Shown here one piece after another: positions 28,989-37,830 of a DNA stretch of 64,000 nucleotides. Both the position numbers and the translations under genes were made by a program. Position 1 is the first letter of the stretch, and every line of letters begins with the position of its first letter. Source of the DNA: Franconibacter pulveris DSM 19144 (GTDB taxonomy: Bacteria > Pseudomonadota > Gammaproteobacteria > Enterobacterales > Enterobacteriaceae); the NCBI GenBank assembly GCA_000621185.1, contig KK211223.1, positions 80,757 to 144,756 of the forward strand, written 5' to 3'. The notes under the pieces were generated by a model that worked only from the letters and a program-made list of their open reading frames with translations, made no database searches and was not told the origin of the DNA.

Positions 28989-29825
28989 ATGGACGTTCGC
29001 CAGAGCATTCATAGCGATCACGCAAAAACCCTGGATACGGCCGGGTTACGCAAAGAATTTTTGATTGAAAAAATTTTTATCGCTGACGACTACACCATGA
29101 CCTACAGCCACATCGACCGCATCATCGTGGGCGGCGTTATGCCGGTAAGCCGCACCGTAAGCGTGGGCGGCGAAGTGGGCAAACAGTTGGGCGTCAGCTA
29201 TTTCCTGGAGCGCCGCGAGCTGGGCGTTATTAACATCGGCGGCGCGGGCATCATCACCGTTGACGGCACGCGTTACGAAATGAACCCGCGCGACGGGCTT
29301 TATGTGGGCAAAGGGGCGAAAGAGGTGGTGTTTGAGAGCGTGGACACCGCGACGCCTGCGCGCTTCTATTATAACTGCGCCCCTGCGCATACCACTTTCC
29401 CGACCAAACGCGTGACGCCAGCCGACGTTTCGCCGGTGACGCTTGGCGACGATGTCACCAGCAACCGCCGCACCATCAATAAATATTTCATTCCGGACGT
29501 GCTGGAAACCTGCCAGCTCAGCATGGGCCTGACTGAACTGGCGCCGGGCAACCTGTGGAATACCATGCCGTGCCATACCCACGAGCGCCGCATGGAGGTC
29601 TATTTCTACTTTGGGCTTGAAGAGAACAGCTGCGTGTTCCATATGATGGGGCAGCCGCAGGAGACGCGGCACCTTGTGGTGCAAAATGAGCAGGCGGTGA
29701 TTTCGCCGAGCTGGTCGATTCACTCCGGCGTCGGCACCCGCGCTTATACCTTTATCTGGGGCATGGTGGGAGAAAACCAGGTCTTTGACGATATGGACCA
29801 CGTCGCGATCAAAGATCTGCGTTAA
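28989..29825 (+). CDS. kduI: 5-keto-4-deoxyuronate isomerase KduI
   Basis: KduI is a 278-residue cupin isomerase that converts 4-deoxy-L-threo-5-hexosulose uronate to 3-deoxy-D-glycero-2,5-hexodiulosonate. The metal ligands are all present: H196, H198, E203 (in [10 protein letters not shown]) and H245. The usual partner kduD is not adjacent, so the next step must be encoded elsewhere. It is divergent from kdgT with a shared KdgR-like operator and has a GAGGAG ribosome site. Confidence 0.96.
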   Translation: MDVRQSIHSDHAKTLDTAGLRKEFLIEKIFIADDYTMTYSHIDRIIVGGVMPVSRTVSVGGEVGKQLGVSYFLERRELGVINIGGAGIITVDGTRYEMNPRDGLYVGKGAKEVVFESVDTATPARFYYNCAPAHTTFPTKRVTPADVSPVTLGDDVTSNRRTINKYFIPDVLETCQLSMGLTELAPGNLWNTMPCHTHERRMEVYFYFGLEENSCVFHMMGQPQETRHLVVQNEQAVISPSWSIHSGVGTRAYTFIWGMVGENQVFDDMDHVAIKDLR

Positions 29826-29864
29826 CTCTCTGTCTGTTTTAAAAAAGCAGTAAGCCAGCGCAAT

Positions 29865-29896
29865 AAAAAAGCCCCTGTCTTCCGGGGGCTTTTTTT
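29865..29896. terminator. Bidirectional terminator between kduI and yghU
   Basis: Six A, a GCCCC...GGGGGC stem and six T form a symmetric terminator between the convergent stops of kduI and yghU. Confidence 0.88.
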
Positions 29897-29901
29897 ATCG
29901 C

Positions 29902-30747
29902 TTAAAGACCGAGTTCGTCAAAATCGGAAGCGCTATGGCGCTCGTGGAGCTGCTTATCGCCCCAGGTGCGGTTAACGATGCTGCCGCGCTGCACCGCCGG
30001 GCGCTCTGCTATCGCTTTCGCCCAGCGCATCACGTTGTGATAAGACTCCGCTTGCAGGAACTCGCTTGAGTCATACAGGCCGGAAAGGATCAGGTTGCCA
30101 TACCACGGCCAGATGGCGATATCGGCAATGCTGTACTCATCGCCCGCGATGAACTTGTGCTCCGCCAGCTGGCGGTCCAGCACGTCGAGCTGACGCTTGG
30201 CTTCCATGGTGAAACGGTTGATGGCGTACTCAATTTTCACCGGGGCGTAATGGTAGAAGTGACCAAAGCCGCCGCCGAGGTAAGGCGCGGAGCCTTGCAG
30301 CCAGAAGAGCCAGTTCAGCGCTTCGGTACGTCCGGCCAGCGTTTTCGGCAACAGCTGACCGAACTTCTCCGCCAGATAAAGCAAAATGTGGCCCGACTCA
30401 AAAACGCGGATCGGCGTGCCGGTGGAGTAGTCCAGCAGCGCCGGGATTTTCGAGTTGGGGTTGACCGCCACAAAACCGCTGGAGAACTGGTCGCCTTCGC
30501 TGATGCGAATCAGGTGCGCGTCATACTCCGCGCCGCTTTCGCCGAGCGCCAGCAGCTCTTCCAGCATAATCGTCACCTTCTGGCCGTTGGGCGTGCCGAG
30601 AGAGTAGAGCTGGAGCGGGTGTTTGCCCACCGGCAGATCTTTTTCATGGGTGGGGCCAGCGATAGGACGGTTAATTTTCGACCAGGAGCCGCCATCCTGC
30701 GAGTTCCAGGTCCAGACTTTCGGGGGCTGATAATCATTTTCTGACAT
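29902..30747 (-). CDS. yghU: Glutathione transferase-like disulfide reductase YghU
   Basis: This 281-residue Nu-class glutathione S-transferase homologue has an N-terminal extension (about 1-45), a thioredoxin-like domain (HPLQLYSLGTPNGQKV, VNPNSKIPAL, FESGHILLYLA) and a helical C-terminal domain with the conserved block GGGFGHFYHYAPVKIEYAINR. E. coli YghU binds two glutathiones and has disulfide reductase activity, and close similarity is recalled. The gene is monocistronic, between kduI and a chemoreceptor. Confidence 0.95.
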   Translation of the reverse strand: MSENDYQPPKVWTWNSQDGGSWSKINRPIAGPTHEKDLPVGKHPLQLYSLGTPNGQKVTIMLEELLALGESGAEYDAHLIRISEGDQFSSGFVAVNPNSKIPALLDYSTGTPIRVFESGHILLYLAEKFGQLLPKTLAGRTEALNWLFWLQGSAPYLGGGFGHFYHYAPVKIEYAINRFTMEAKRQLDVLDRQLAEHKFIAGDEYSIADIAIWPWYGNLILSGLYDSSEFLQAESYHNVMRWAKAIAERPAVQRGSIVNRTWGDKQLHERHSASDFDELGL

Positions 30748-30847
30748 AGTAGATCCGCCTTAAGTGATGGGTGGGTGTTTTGCGTTTCTGGAGTGTAGCA
30801 GCAGCGCGTCAAGAAAAGTGTTAGCAACTCGTGGCGTTAAACAATGA

Positions 30848-30869
30848 CAAAGCCCCGGGCGGGGCTTTG
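30848..30869. terminator. Terminator between chemoreceptor and yghU
   Basis: CAAAGCCCC and GGGGCTTTG form a nine-base stem with a four-base loop, ten bases past the chemoreceptor stop. The T-tract on the minus strand is short (TTTG). Confidence 0.75.
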
Positions 30870-30879
30870 TTCAACATCA

Positions 30880-32484
30880 TCAGGCGATGACCTGCCGCAG
30901 GGCGGAGGTTGGCGCTGCTGCGCTGTTTTCACTCACATTTCGCGGCGCGAGCGTAAAGACGCGGGTGCTGCCCGTGAGTTCGGTGACCTGTTCTGTCATG
31001 GCGTCGGCGGAAGTGGCGAGCTCCTCCACCATTGACGCGTTGCTCTGGGTCACCCGATCCAGTTCGGCGATGGCCTGGTTTATCTGCTCAATGCCGCGCT
31101 GCTGCTCCTGTGTGGCGTTGGTCACCTCGTCCATCAGATCGCGAACATGCGTAATGGTGGTGATGATTTCCGACATCGACTGCCCGGCCTGCGTCACCAG
31201 CCGCGATCCTTCGCCCATTTTATCGGTGGTGCGGTCGATAAGCTGTTTGATGTTTCTTGCCGCCTCTGAACTGCGGTGCGCCAGGCTTCGCACTTCGCCC
31301 GCTACGACCGCAAAGCCCTTGCCGTGTTCGCCTGCCCGGGCCGCCTCTACCGCCGCGTTCAGCGCCAGAATATTGGTCTGGAAGGCGATGCCTTCAATAA
31401 GCGTAATGATTTCAGTCATTTGATCGGCGCTGCCGGCGATATCGCGCATGGTGCCGGAGACCTGATTCATTACGTCGCCGCCCTGGCGCGCGCGGGTGGC
31501 GGCGTCGCCCGCCATCGCTTTCGCCTGACGGGTGTTTTCGGCGTTATTGCGCACCGTGGAGGTTATCTCTTCCATACTGGCAGCCGTTTCGATCAGCGCG
31601 GCGGATTGCTGCTCGGTGCGGGCGGAAAGCTCGCGGTTGCCTGAGGCGATTTCCGCCGAGTGGTTAAGCACCGTTTCGGCGGAGTGGCGAATCGCGGAGA
31701 TAAGTTTGCGCAGCTCTTCCTGCATCATCGCCAGCGAGCTCATAATGTTGGCGCGGCCATTGTTCTCGATAGGGTGGCTTAAATCGCCCGCCGCGATGAT
31801 AGCGGCGACGGCCTGCGCGCGGGCGGGTTCGCCGCCCAACTGCCGCACCAGGTTGGTGGTGAGCTTCCAGGCTATCAGCATGGAAACCAGCAGCGCGAGC
31901 GCTATCAGCGAGAGCTGTACGGTGCGTGCGGTGGTGAAGGTATTTTCGGTCTGGCGGGTATCGGCGTCGGCTACGGCGATTTCGCGGTTCTCAAGCGTTA
32001 ATAAATCCGCCATCAACTGCGTGCGATACTGTCGGGAATTGTCACCGCTAATCTGGCTCGCGCGAGCAATATCTTCCTGCTGCAACGCGTCCAGCACCGC
32101 ATTATTTGAAGCGGCGAACGCCTGGAAATTATCAACGACGCGTTTAACCAGCGGCTCCGCTTTTTTATTTTCCGCCAGCGCCAGGTAACTGTTTTGCGCG
32201 TGCAGAAAGTTCGCTATCGCCTGGTTGAGTTCCACCCGGTGTTTATCCCGCTCCTGACGGGTTGCAGAGGCTATCATCTGCACCTGTTGCAGGCGCAGTT
32301 CCGAGAGAACGCCGCGCATCTCCAGCGTGTATTTTACTGCCGGCACGCTCTGCATCAGCAACGACTGCGCCTGCCTGTTGCTCTGGTTTAAATAAAACAG
32401 CGAGACGATCCCCATCACCAGGACAAAAAGGACAAGGGTGGCGAAACTCATTATTATTTTTTGGGTAAAGGTTATTTTTTTCAT
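30880..32484 (-). CDS. Methyl-accepting chemotaxis protein
   Basis: This is a 534-residue transmembrane chemoreceptor. TM1 is near 10-32, followed by a periplasmic four-helix-type sensor domain (about 33-188) and TM2 near 190-210. A HAMP domain and methylation helices lead to the signalling hairpin [23 protein letters not shown]. The ligand is unknown. The C-terminus (TSALRQVIA) does not end in the NWETF-like CheR-binding pentapeptide, so methylation may depend on other receptors. A sigma-28-like promoter precedes it. Confidence 0.93.
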   Translation of the reverse strand: MKKITFTQKIIMSFATLVLFVLVMGIVSLFYLNQSNRQAQSLLMQSVPAVKYTLEMRGVLSELRLQQVQMIASATRQERDKHRVELNQAIANFLHAQNSYLALAENKKAEPLVKRVVDNFQAFAASNNAVLDALQQEDIARASQISGDNSRQYRTQLMADLLTLENREIAVADADTRQTENTFTTARTVQLSLIALALLVSMLIAWKLTTNLVRQLGGEPARAQAVAAIIAAGDLSHPIENNGRANIMSSLAMMQEELRKLISAIRHSAETVLNHSAEIASGNRELSARTEQQSAALIETAASMEEITSTVRNNAENTRQAKAMAGDAATRARQGGDVMNQVSGTMRDIAGSADQMTEIITLIEGIAFQTNILALNAAVEAARAGEHGKGFAVVAGEVRSLAHRSSEAARNIKQLIDRTTDKMGEGSRLVTQAGQSMSEIITTITHVRDLMDEVTNATQEQQRGIEQINQAIAELDRVTQSNASMVEELATSADAMTEQVTELTGSTRVFTLAPRNVSENSAAAPTSALRQVIA

Positions 32485-32522
32485 TTTTTAGCGCCATAGC
32501 ATGTGTGTAGTCGATGCAGTCA

Positions 32523-32550
32523 TTAACGGCATAAGCGCTATGGCGCTTTA
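32523..32550 (-). promoter_or_regulatory. Sigma-28-like promoter of the chemoreceptor, inside an inverted repeat
   Basis: On the minus strand TAAAGCGC is followed after twelve bases by GCCGTTAA, one base more than the optimal sigma-28 spacing. Eleven-base inverted arms AGCGCCATAGC (32490-32500) and GCTATGGCGCT (32537-32547) bracket the -10 region and the likely transcription start; the outer arm overlaps the -35. Confidence 0.6.
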
Positions 32551-32651
32551 TCAGGCTTTAACGCGCTTTATTAATCCTGATCATTTTTTTCATCATTATT
32601 TCTTTTTTTGGGAACATTGTTTCGTTTTTGGCGTTCTTTTTTCTAAGCGGC

Positions 32652-32680
32652 GTTCCCGACCGGCGCGTTGCGGCGGGAAC
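32652..32680. repeat. Inverted repeat after the zinc-binding protein gene
   Basis: GTTCCCG and CGGGAAC arms flank a GC-rich fifteen-base centre just past the stop at 32688. On the minus strand an A-rich rather than T-rich tract follows, so it is a weak terminator candidate. Confidence 0.4.
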
Positions 32681-32687
32681 ATGACCG

Positions 32688-33563
32688 TTATTTCATGCTG
32701 GCGGCCATCGTTTCTACGTTATGCCGAAAAGCCGACAGGTAGTCCGGCGCGGGGCCGGATGGCTTGCTGAGCGCCTCCGGGTAAAGCTCGCCGCCCGATT
32801 TCGCGCCGCTGGCGCTGGCGATTTGCTGTACCAGCCGCGGGTCGGTCTGGTTTTCAATAAAGTAAGTATGAATATTTTCTTTTTTCAGCTGATCGATAAG
32901 CGTCGCCACGTCGCTGGCGCTGGTTTGCGCCTCGGTTGAAAAGCCGACCGGCGCGAGAAACGTCACGCCATATTCCGCGCCGAAATAACCGAAGGCGTCG
33001 TGGCTGGTCAACACCTTGCGTTTTTCTGGCGCAATCGCGGCAAATGTCGCTTTCGCCCAGCTATCCAGTTTTTCCAGCTGCTGAATATAGGCTTCACCGC
33101 GCTGCTGAAAATACGCTTTATCTGCCGGGTCCGCTTTGATTAACGCGTTCATCACGTTGCGGGCATAAATAGCGCCGTTTTTCGCGCTGTTCCAGGCGTG
33201 CGGGTCGGTGATGGTTTGGCCGTCTTCGTTCATCTTGCGCGTGACGACGCCTTGCGAGGCGACCACCGGGGCGTTTTTCGTACCGGAGGCGTTTACCAGC
33301 CGCGTCATCCAGCCCTCCAGCCCCAGGCCGCTGGTAAAGACAATGTCCGCCTGGCTCAGCGCCTGGCTGTCTTTGGGCGTGGGTTCGTAGGTATGCGGGT
33401 CGCCATCCGGCCCTACCAGCGTAGTAACGCGCACATGGTCGCCGCCAACCCTGGACACGATATCGCCCAGCACCGAGAAGCTGGCGACGGCGTTAACCTG
33501 GTTTGCCAGCACGCCTGGACTTGCGGCGAGCAGCAGCGCGAGCGCAGTGATTTTTAGTTTCAT
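32688..33563 (-). CDS. Metal ABC transporter substrate-binding protein (cluster A-I, probably zinc)
   Basis: This 291-residue periplasmic metal-binding protein has a signal peptide at 1-20 (ending GVLAN). The metal ligand regions are DPHTYEPTP and TDPHAWN, plus a C-terminal ELYPEALS segment. The His-rich loop of classical ZnuA is absent, so sequence alone does not separate zinc from manganese. The Zur-type box upstream of the operon supports zinc. It is the third conserved gene of an ATPase-permease-binding-protein operon, eight bases after the permease. Confidence 0.88.
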   Translation of the reverse strand: MKLKITALALLLAASPGVLANQVNAVASFSVLGDIVSRVGGDHVRVTTLVGPDGDPHTYEPTPKDSQALSQADIVFTSGLGLEGWMTRLVNASGTKNAPVVASQGVVTRKMNEDGQTITDPHAWNSAKNGAIYARNVMNALIKADPADKAYFQQRGEAYIQQLEKLDSWAKATFAAIAPEKRKVLTSHDAFGYFGAEYGVTFLAPVGFSTEAQTSASDVATLIDQLKKENIHTYFIENQTDPRLVQQIASASGAKSGGELYPEALSKPSGPAPDYLSAFRHNVETMAASMK

Positions 33564-33571
33564 CTTGTCCC

Positions 33572-34438
33572 TTACCTTGTTGGTTTAACCCGTTTTACGA
33601 GCGGAAAAATCCCCTTTTCCGTGCCGAACAGCACCGAAACGAAGAAAAAGAGGGTGGCGGTGAGCACGATGGCGGGCCCGGCGGGCAGCGACTGATACCA
33701 GGACCAGATAAGCCCCAGCAGCGCGCTTACCATGCCGATAACCACCGCCAGCGCCAGCATCCAGGGCAGACGGTTCGCCCAGCAGCGGGCGGCGATAGCG
33801 GGCAGCATCATCAACCCCACCGTCATTAAGGTGCCGAGGATCTGAAAGCCCGCCACCAGGTTCATCACCAGCAGCCCAAGGAACAGCGCATGGATAAGGC
33901 GCGGAAGATGGCGTGAGCGAACCTGCAAAAACGGGGCGTCGAAAGCTTCTGTCACCAGCGCCCGGTAGCCCCAGCCCAAAATGAGCAGCGTGGCGCTGGC
34001 GATAACGCCGATAAACATAAGCGAACTGTTATCCACGGCCAGCAGCGAACCAAACAGCAGATGGAGCAAATCCACGCCGCTGCCGCGTAGCGAAACCAGC
34101 GTGACGCCGAGCGCCAGCGAACCGAGGTAGAAACCAGCAAAGCTGGCGTCTTCCGGCAACGAGGTGGTTGTACTCACCCAACCCGAAAGCAGCGCCACCA
34201 GCAGGCCGACGATAAACCCGCCCGCGCCCATCGCCAGCAGCGACATGCCGCAGAGCAGATAGCCCACCGCCACGCCGGGCAGCACCGCATGGGAAAGGGC
34301 GTCGCCAGCCAGGCTCATTCTGCGCAGCAGCAGAAACACGCCGAGCGGTGTAATGCTGAGCGAAAGCGCGAGGCAGGCGACCAGCGAGCGGCGCATAAAG
34401 CCGAAGGCGATGAAGGCGTCGAAAAAAGCGTGCGTCAT
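33572..34438 (-). CDS. Metal ABC transporter permease (ABC-3 family)
   Basis: This 288-residue integral membrane permease of the ZnuB/MntB type has about eight hydrophobic segments and the conserved blocks GDALSHAVLPGVAVGYL and LVAGFQILGTLMTVGLMMLP. The start at 34438 lies one base after the ATPase stop, so the two genes are coupled. A longer upstream frame of 53 codons lies inside the ATPase gene and is ignored. Confidence 0.92.
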   Translation of the reverse strand: MTHAFFDAFIAFGFMRRSLVACLALSLSITPLGVFLLLRRMSLAGDALSHAVLPGVAVGYLLCGMSLLAMGAGGFIVGLLVALLSGWVSTTTSLPEDASFAGFYLGSLALGVTLVSLRGSGVDLLHLLFGSLLAVDNSSLMFIGVIASATLLILGWGYRALVTEAFDAPFLQVRSRHLPRLIHALFLGLLVMNLVAGFQILGTLMTVGLMMLPAIAARCWANRLPWMLALAVVIGMVSALLGLIWSWYQSLPAGPAIVLTATLFFFVSVLFGTEKGIFPLVKRVKPTR

Positions 34439-34439
34439 G

Positions 34440-35123
34440 TTAGTCCTGCGGCAACGGGCAAGCGGAGGGCGGCGGCAACACCGACGCGGTCCGGCCCCAG
34501 CGGTAATGCCCCTGATGCAGCCAGAGCGTTTCGGGAAAATGGCGATGAACCATCTGCTGGTTATGCAGCACGACCAGCAGCGTTTTGCCGCGAGCATTGA
34601 GCGTGGCCATCACCTCCAGCAGGGCGTCGCTCGTCTGGCTGTCGATACCGGTGAAGGGTTCATCCATCAGCATGATCGGCGCATCCTGCACCAGCAGGCG
34701 GGCAAAGAGCATGCGCTGAAACTGGCCGCCCGAGAGGCGGTTGAGCGTATGGCGGCGCAGCGCGGTTAGCCCAACCTGCTCCAGCGCGGCGTCGATGCGG
34801 GAAAGCGTCTCGCCGCGCAGGCCTTGCGTTAAAGCGGCGGCGGGCCAGGCGCCCATCGCCACCACGTCGCTGACCGTCAGCGGGAAGTCATGATCCAGTT
34901 CGTTCTGCTGCGGCAGCCAGCCGATGATTTTCTTGTCGCCAGGCCAGCTTACGGAGCCGCTAAGGGGCGGCAGGAAACCGGCCAGGGTTTTGAGCAACGT
35001 CGATTTGCCGCAGCCGTTTACGCCGACAATGGCCGTAGGGCTGCCGGGGCGGAAAGCGCCGTTGAGCGGGCAGGTCAGCCTTTTTCCTGCGTAGCCGGTA
35101 ACAAGGTTATTAAGCGTTATCAT
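34440..35123 (-). CDS. Metal ABC transporter ATPase
   Basis: This 227-residue ATPase has Walker A GVNGCGKST near residues 34-42, Q-loop PQQNELDHDFPLTV (typical of manganese and zinc importers), signature LSGGQFQR and Walker B IMLMDEPFTG. It energises uptake through the adjacent permease. The start MITLNNLVTGYAGK overlaps the stop of a short upstream ORF as ATGA, suggesting translational coupling. Zinc is inferred as substrate from the upstream Zur-type operator. Confidence 0.92.
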   Translation of the reverse strand: MITLNNLVTGYAGKRLTCPLNGAFRPGSPTAIVGVNGCGKSTLLKTLAGFLPPLSGSVSWPGDKKIIGWLPQQNELDHDFPLTVSDVVAMGAWPAAALTQGLRGETLSRIDAALEQVGLTALRRHTLNRLSGGQFQRMLFARLLVQDAPIMLMDEPFTGIDSQTSDALLEVMATLNARGKTLLVVLHNQQMVHRHFPETLWLHQGHYRWGRTASVLPPPSACPLPQD

Positions 35124-35251
35124 GGCAGCAATGTGGCCCAGCGGATGGCGCCCCACAGCAGGACAAGCAGCAACGTTATGCTGCAGGCACGTGATAAGCC
35201 TGAGCGCGTCAGCAGCGTTTGACGGGAAAATGAAATGGCAAAACGAGACAT
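35120..35251 (-). CDS. Possible small membrane or leader ORF of the zinc operon
   Basis: This 43-codon ORF (MSRFAISFSRQ, ending IRWATLLP) lies between the Zur box and the ATPase gene and overlaps the ATPase start by four bases (ATGA). One hydrophobic segment of about 14 residues (ITLLLVLLWGAIRW) could cross or sit in the membrane, and the N-terminus is basic. No strong ribosome site precedes its ATG. It may be a leader peptide, a small transporter partner or a chance frame. I do not recognise a family. Confidence 0.35.
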   Translation of the reverse strand: MSRFAISFSRQTLLTRSGLSRACSITLLLVLLWGAIRWATLLP

Positions 35252-35270
35252 AAATGCGCACCGTTGGTAT

Positions 35271-35287
35271 ATGTTATGATATAACAT
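35271..35287. promoter_or_regulatory. Zur box of the zinc ABC operon
   Basis: ATGTTATGATATAACAT is a near-perfect palindrome that fits the core of the E. coli Zur operator (TGTTATA-N-TATAACA type). It lies about 150 bases upstream of the ATPase start and about 20 upstream of the small ORF. A further TAACA follows. Zinc-dependent repression is inferred. Confidence 0.82.
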
Positions 35288-35372
35288 AACACTCAGCGCG
35301 GCGGATGTGAACACGCGGCTGCGTTATCTTGATTCGACAGGAAAAAGAGAAGAGGCGGGGTTGCGACCCCGC

Positions 35373-36281
35373 TCAGGGCGCGGTTTGCGCACAGCGCAAT
35401 TCCCGGGCGAGGTCGATAAACGCTTTTAGTCCGGCCGGCACATGCCGTCGGCCGGAATAGTAAAGCCGCAGGCCGCCAAAGGAAGGGCACCAGGGCTCCA
35501 GCACGCTGATTAAACGCCCGCTCGCCAGGTCTTCGCGAATAAACCATTCAGAGACAAACGCCAGACCGAAGCCGCAGCGAGCCGCCTGGCGTATGCTCCG
35601 CATTTCGCTGAACACTACGCGGTTAGTCATGCTGACGGTAAATTTTTGCTGGTGGTGTTCCAGTTCCCACTGGTAAACCCCGCCGTGGGAAAGACGCATG
35701 CCGATTCCCTGATGCCGTGCGAGATCGTCCGGCGTTTGCGGCTTGCCGTGCTTTGCAAAATAGTCGGGGCTGCCGACAATCAACATCCTCGCGTCGTCGG
35801 TCAGCGGAACGGCAATCATATCCTGCGGCACCGCCTCCGCCAGCCTGATACCCGCGTCAAAACCTTCCGCGATAATATCCACCATTTTCGACTGGGAACT
35901 GATATCGAGCCGCATATGGGGGAAACGCGCCAGATAGTGTCGCAATAGCGGGTCGAATAGCAGCGAGACCGCTTCCGGCGGCGCGTTAATGCGCAGGGTG
36001 CCGGCAGGCTGCTCGGGGGCCGCCTTTATCTCTTCTGCGGCGCGCCGAAGCTCGGCCAGCGCTGGCGCAATGCGGTCAACATAGCGTTGCCCCGCTTCGG
36101 TCAGGGCAACGCTGCGGGTGGAGCGGTGAAAAAGCCGCGTTTGCAGGCGCGCTTCCAGCCCGGCGACAGCATTGCTCACGGCTGTTGCTGACATTCCCAG
36201 CTCCCGTGCCGCAGCGCGGAAGCTTTTGCGATGGGCGACAGCAAGCACCACTTCGAGTTCGGTCAGACCGGTTCGATGCAT
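35373..36281 (-). CDS. LysR-family regulator divergent from an aldehyde dehydrogenase
   Basis: This 302-residue LysR regulator has an N-terminal winged helix at about 5-65 (LAVAHRKSFRAAARELGMS, then TAVSNAVAGLEARL) and an effector domain at about 90-290 of the type common in regulators of small oxidoreductases. The 103-bp divergent gap to the aldehyde dehydrogenase contains CCGATTTTCGG. Autoregulation and control of the dehydrogenase are inferred from layout. Confidence 0.9.
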   Translation of the reverse strand: MHRTGLTELEVVLAVAHRKSFRAAARELGMSATAVSNAVAGLEARLQTRLFHRSTRSVALTEAGQRYVDRIAPALAELRRAAEEIKAAPEQPAGTLRINAPPEAVSLLFDPLLRHYLARFPHMRLDISSQSKMVDIIAEGFDAGIRLAEAVPQDMIAVPLTDDARMLIVGSPDYFAKHGKPQTPDDLARHQGIGMRLSHGGVYQWELEHHQQKFTVSMTNRVVFSEMRSIRQAARCGFGLAFVSEWFIREDLASGRLISVLEPWCPSFGGLRLYYSGRRHVPAGLKAFIDLARELRCAQTAP

Positions 36282-36289
36282 GAATTATT

Positions 36290-36300
36290 CCGATTTTCGG
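36290..36300. promoter_or_regulatory. CCGA/TCGG palindrome in LysR / dehydrogenase promoter region
   Basis: An 11-base palindrome with four-base arms and a TTT centre lies nine bases upstream of the LysR start. It is a candidate operator; longer half-sites are not evident. Confidence 0.3.
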
Positions 36301-36384
36301 TACAGTCTGTGCGTTATAACCCCGCTTATCAGCGCAGTACAGGCTTTTTATACTCCCCGCATCATCCATGCAGGAGAGAATCGC

Positions 36385-37803
36385 ATGCAACATATCGACA
36401 AAATTTATATTAACGGTGAATTCGTAACGCCGCACGGCAGTGAGCGGTTTGAGCTGTTCAACCCGGCCACGGAAGAGATCATCGGCACCGTACGTCTGGC
36501 TGACGAAGAAGATACGCGGTGCGCTATTGCGGCGGCGAAAGCGGCGTTTCCGGCGTGGTCGCAAACCAGCAAGACGCAGCGCATTGACGTTTTAAAACGC
36601 ATGCATGCGGCAATCGTTGAGCGCGAAGCCGCTCTGCGCGAGGCGATAGTCACCGAATACGGCGCGCCGGTTTCCCGCGCCGACTGGATGGCGACCTACC
36701 CTGGCGACGCGATTCTGGAAGCGATAACCACACTTGAGGCGTTTGATTTTGAGGTGCAGGCGGGAAGCGCGCAGGTGGTGATGACGCCTGTGGGCGTGGC
36801 GGGGCTTATCACGCCCTGGAACAGCAACGCCGGCTTTATCTGCAACAAGCTGGCGACGGCGATGGCGGCGGGCTGCACGGCGGTGATCAAACCCAGCGAA
36901 ATGAGCGCTATTCAGACGCAGATTGTGACCGAAGCGCTGCACGCCGCTGAGATTCCTGCTGGCGTGCTGAATATCGTTACCGGGCGAGGAGAGGTTGTCG
37001 GCGCGGAAATAACCCGCCATCCGGATATCGCGAAAATCTCTTTTACCGGCTCAACTACCGTAGGAAAAGGGATAGTGGCGGGCGGTGCGGCAACCCTTAA
37101 GCGCGTAACGCTGGAGCTTGGCGGAAAATCGCCCACCGTGATCCTGGACGATGCCGCTGTCGGGCAGGCGGTGGCGCTGGCGCTGGCGGCAGGCTTTATG
37201 AACAGCGGCCAGGCCTGTATTGCCGGTACGCGTATTCTGGTGCCGCAGAGCAGATTAAGTGAGTTTGAACAGGCGATTGCGCGGGCGGTGGGTGAAATTC
37301 AATCTGGCGACCCGCGCGATCCCGCAACGGTTATCGGTCCAATGGTAAGCCGTAAGCAGTGGGAGCGTGTACAGAGTTATATTCGCCTGGGGCGGGAAGA
37401 GGGCGCGACGTTGTTGACTGGCGGTGAAGGACGGCCAGCAGGTATGACGAAAGGCTGGTGTGTAAAACCAACCATCTTTACCAGGGCAAATAACCAGATG
37501 CGCATTGCGCGGGAAGAGATTTTCGGCCCGGTGCTGGTCCTCATTCCTTATGAGGATGAGGCGCAGGCGGTCGCTATCGCCAACGACACCACTTACGGTT
37601 TAAGCGCGCTGGTGCTAAGCGGCGACCGGGCGCGCGGTCAGCGAGTGGCGCGTCAGATTGACGCGGGGCGCGTGCTGGTCAACACGCTTATCCATGAACC
37701 GAAAGCGCCGTTTGGCGGCCTTAAGCAGTCCGGCCTGGGAAGAGAGATGGGACGATGGGGGATGGAGGCTTATCTTGAGCCGAAAACATTGCTGGTGGGC
37801 TAA
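36385..37803 (+). CDS. Aldehyde dehydrogenase family protein
   Basis: This NAD(P)-dependent aldehyde dehydrogenase has 472 residues. The family residues are present: Asn in TPWNSNAGF, Lys in VIKPSE, Glu in LELGGKSP and catalytic Cys in NSGQACIAG. The C-terminal FGGLKQSGLGREMG block is typical of class I/II enzymes. ATG 36385 with GGAGAGAA upstream is chosen; the frame extends 71 codons into the divergent LysR region without support. The substrate is not predictable. Divergent placement suggests induction through the LysR gene. Confidence 0.93.
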   Translation: MQHIDKIYINGEFVTPHGSERFELFNPATEEIIGTVRLADEEDTRCAIAAAKAAFPAWSQTSKTQRIDVLKRMHAAIVEREAALREAIVTEYGAPVSRADWMATYPGDAILEAITTLEAFDFEVQAGSAQVVMTPVGVAGLITPWNSNAGFICNKLATAMAAGCTAVIKPSEMSAIQTQIVTEALHAAEIPAGVLNIVTGRGEVVGAEITRHPDIAKISFTGSTTVGKGIVAGGAATLKRVTLELGGKSPTVILDDAAVGQAVALALAAGFMNSGQACIAGTRILVPQSRLSEFEQAIARAVGEIQSGDPRDPATVIGPMVSRKQWERVQSYIRLGREEGATLLTGGEGRPAGMTKGWCVKPTIFTRANNQMRIAREEIFGPVLVLIPYEDEAQAVAIANDTTYGLSALVLSGDRARGQRVARQIDAGRVLVNTLIHEPKAPFGGLKQSGLGREMGRWGMEAYLEPKTLLVG

Positions 37804-37830
37804 CCCGCAAGGCGACGGGTTATGCTCCTG

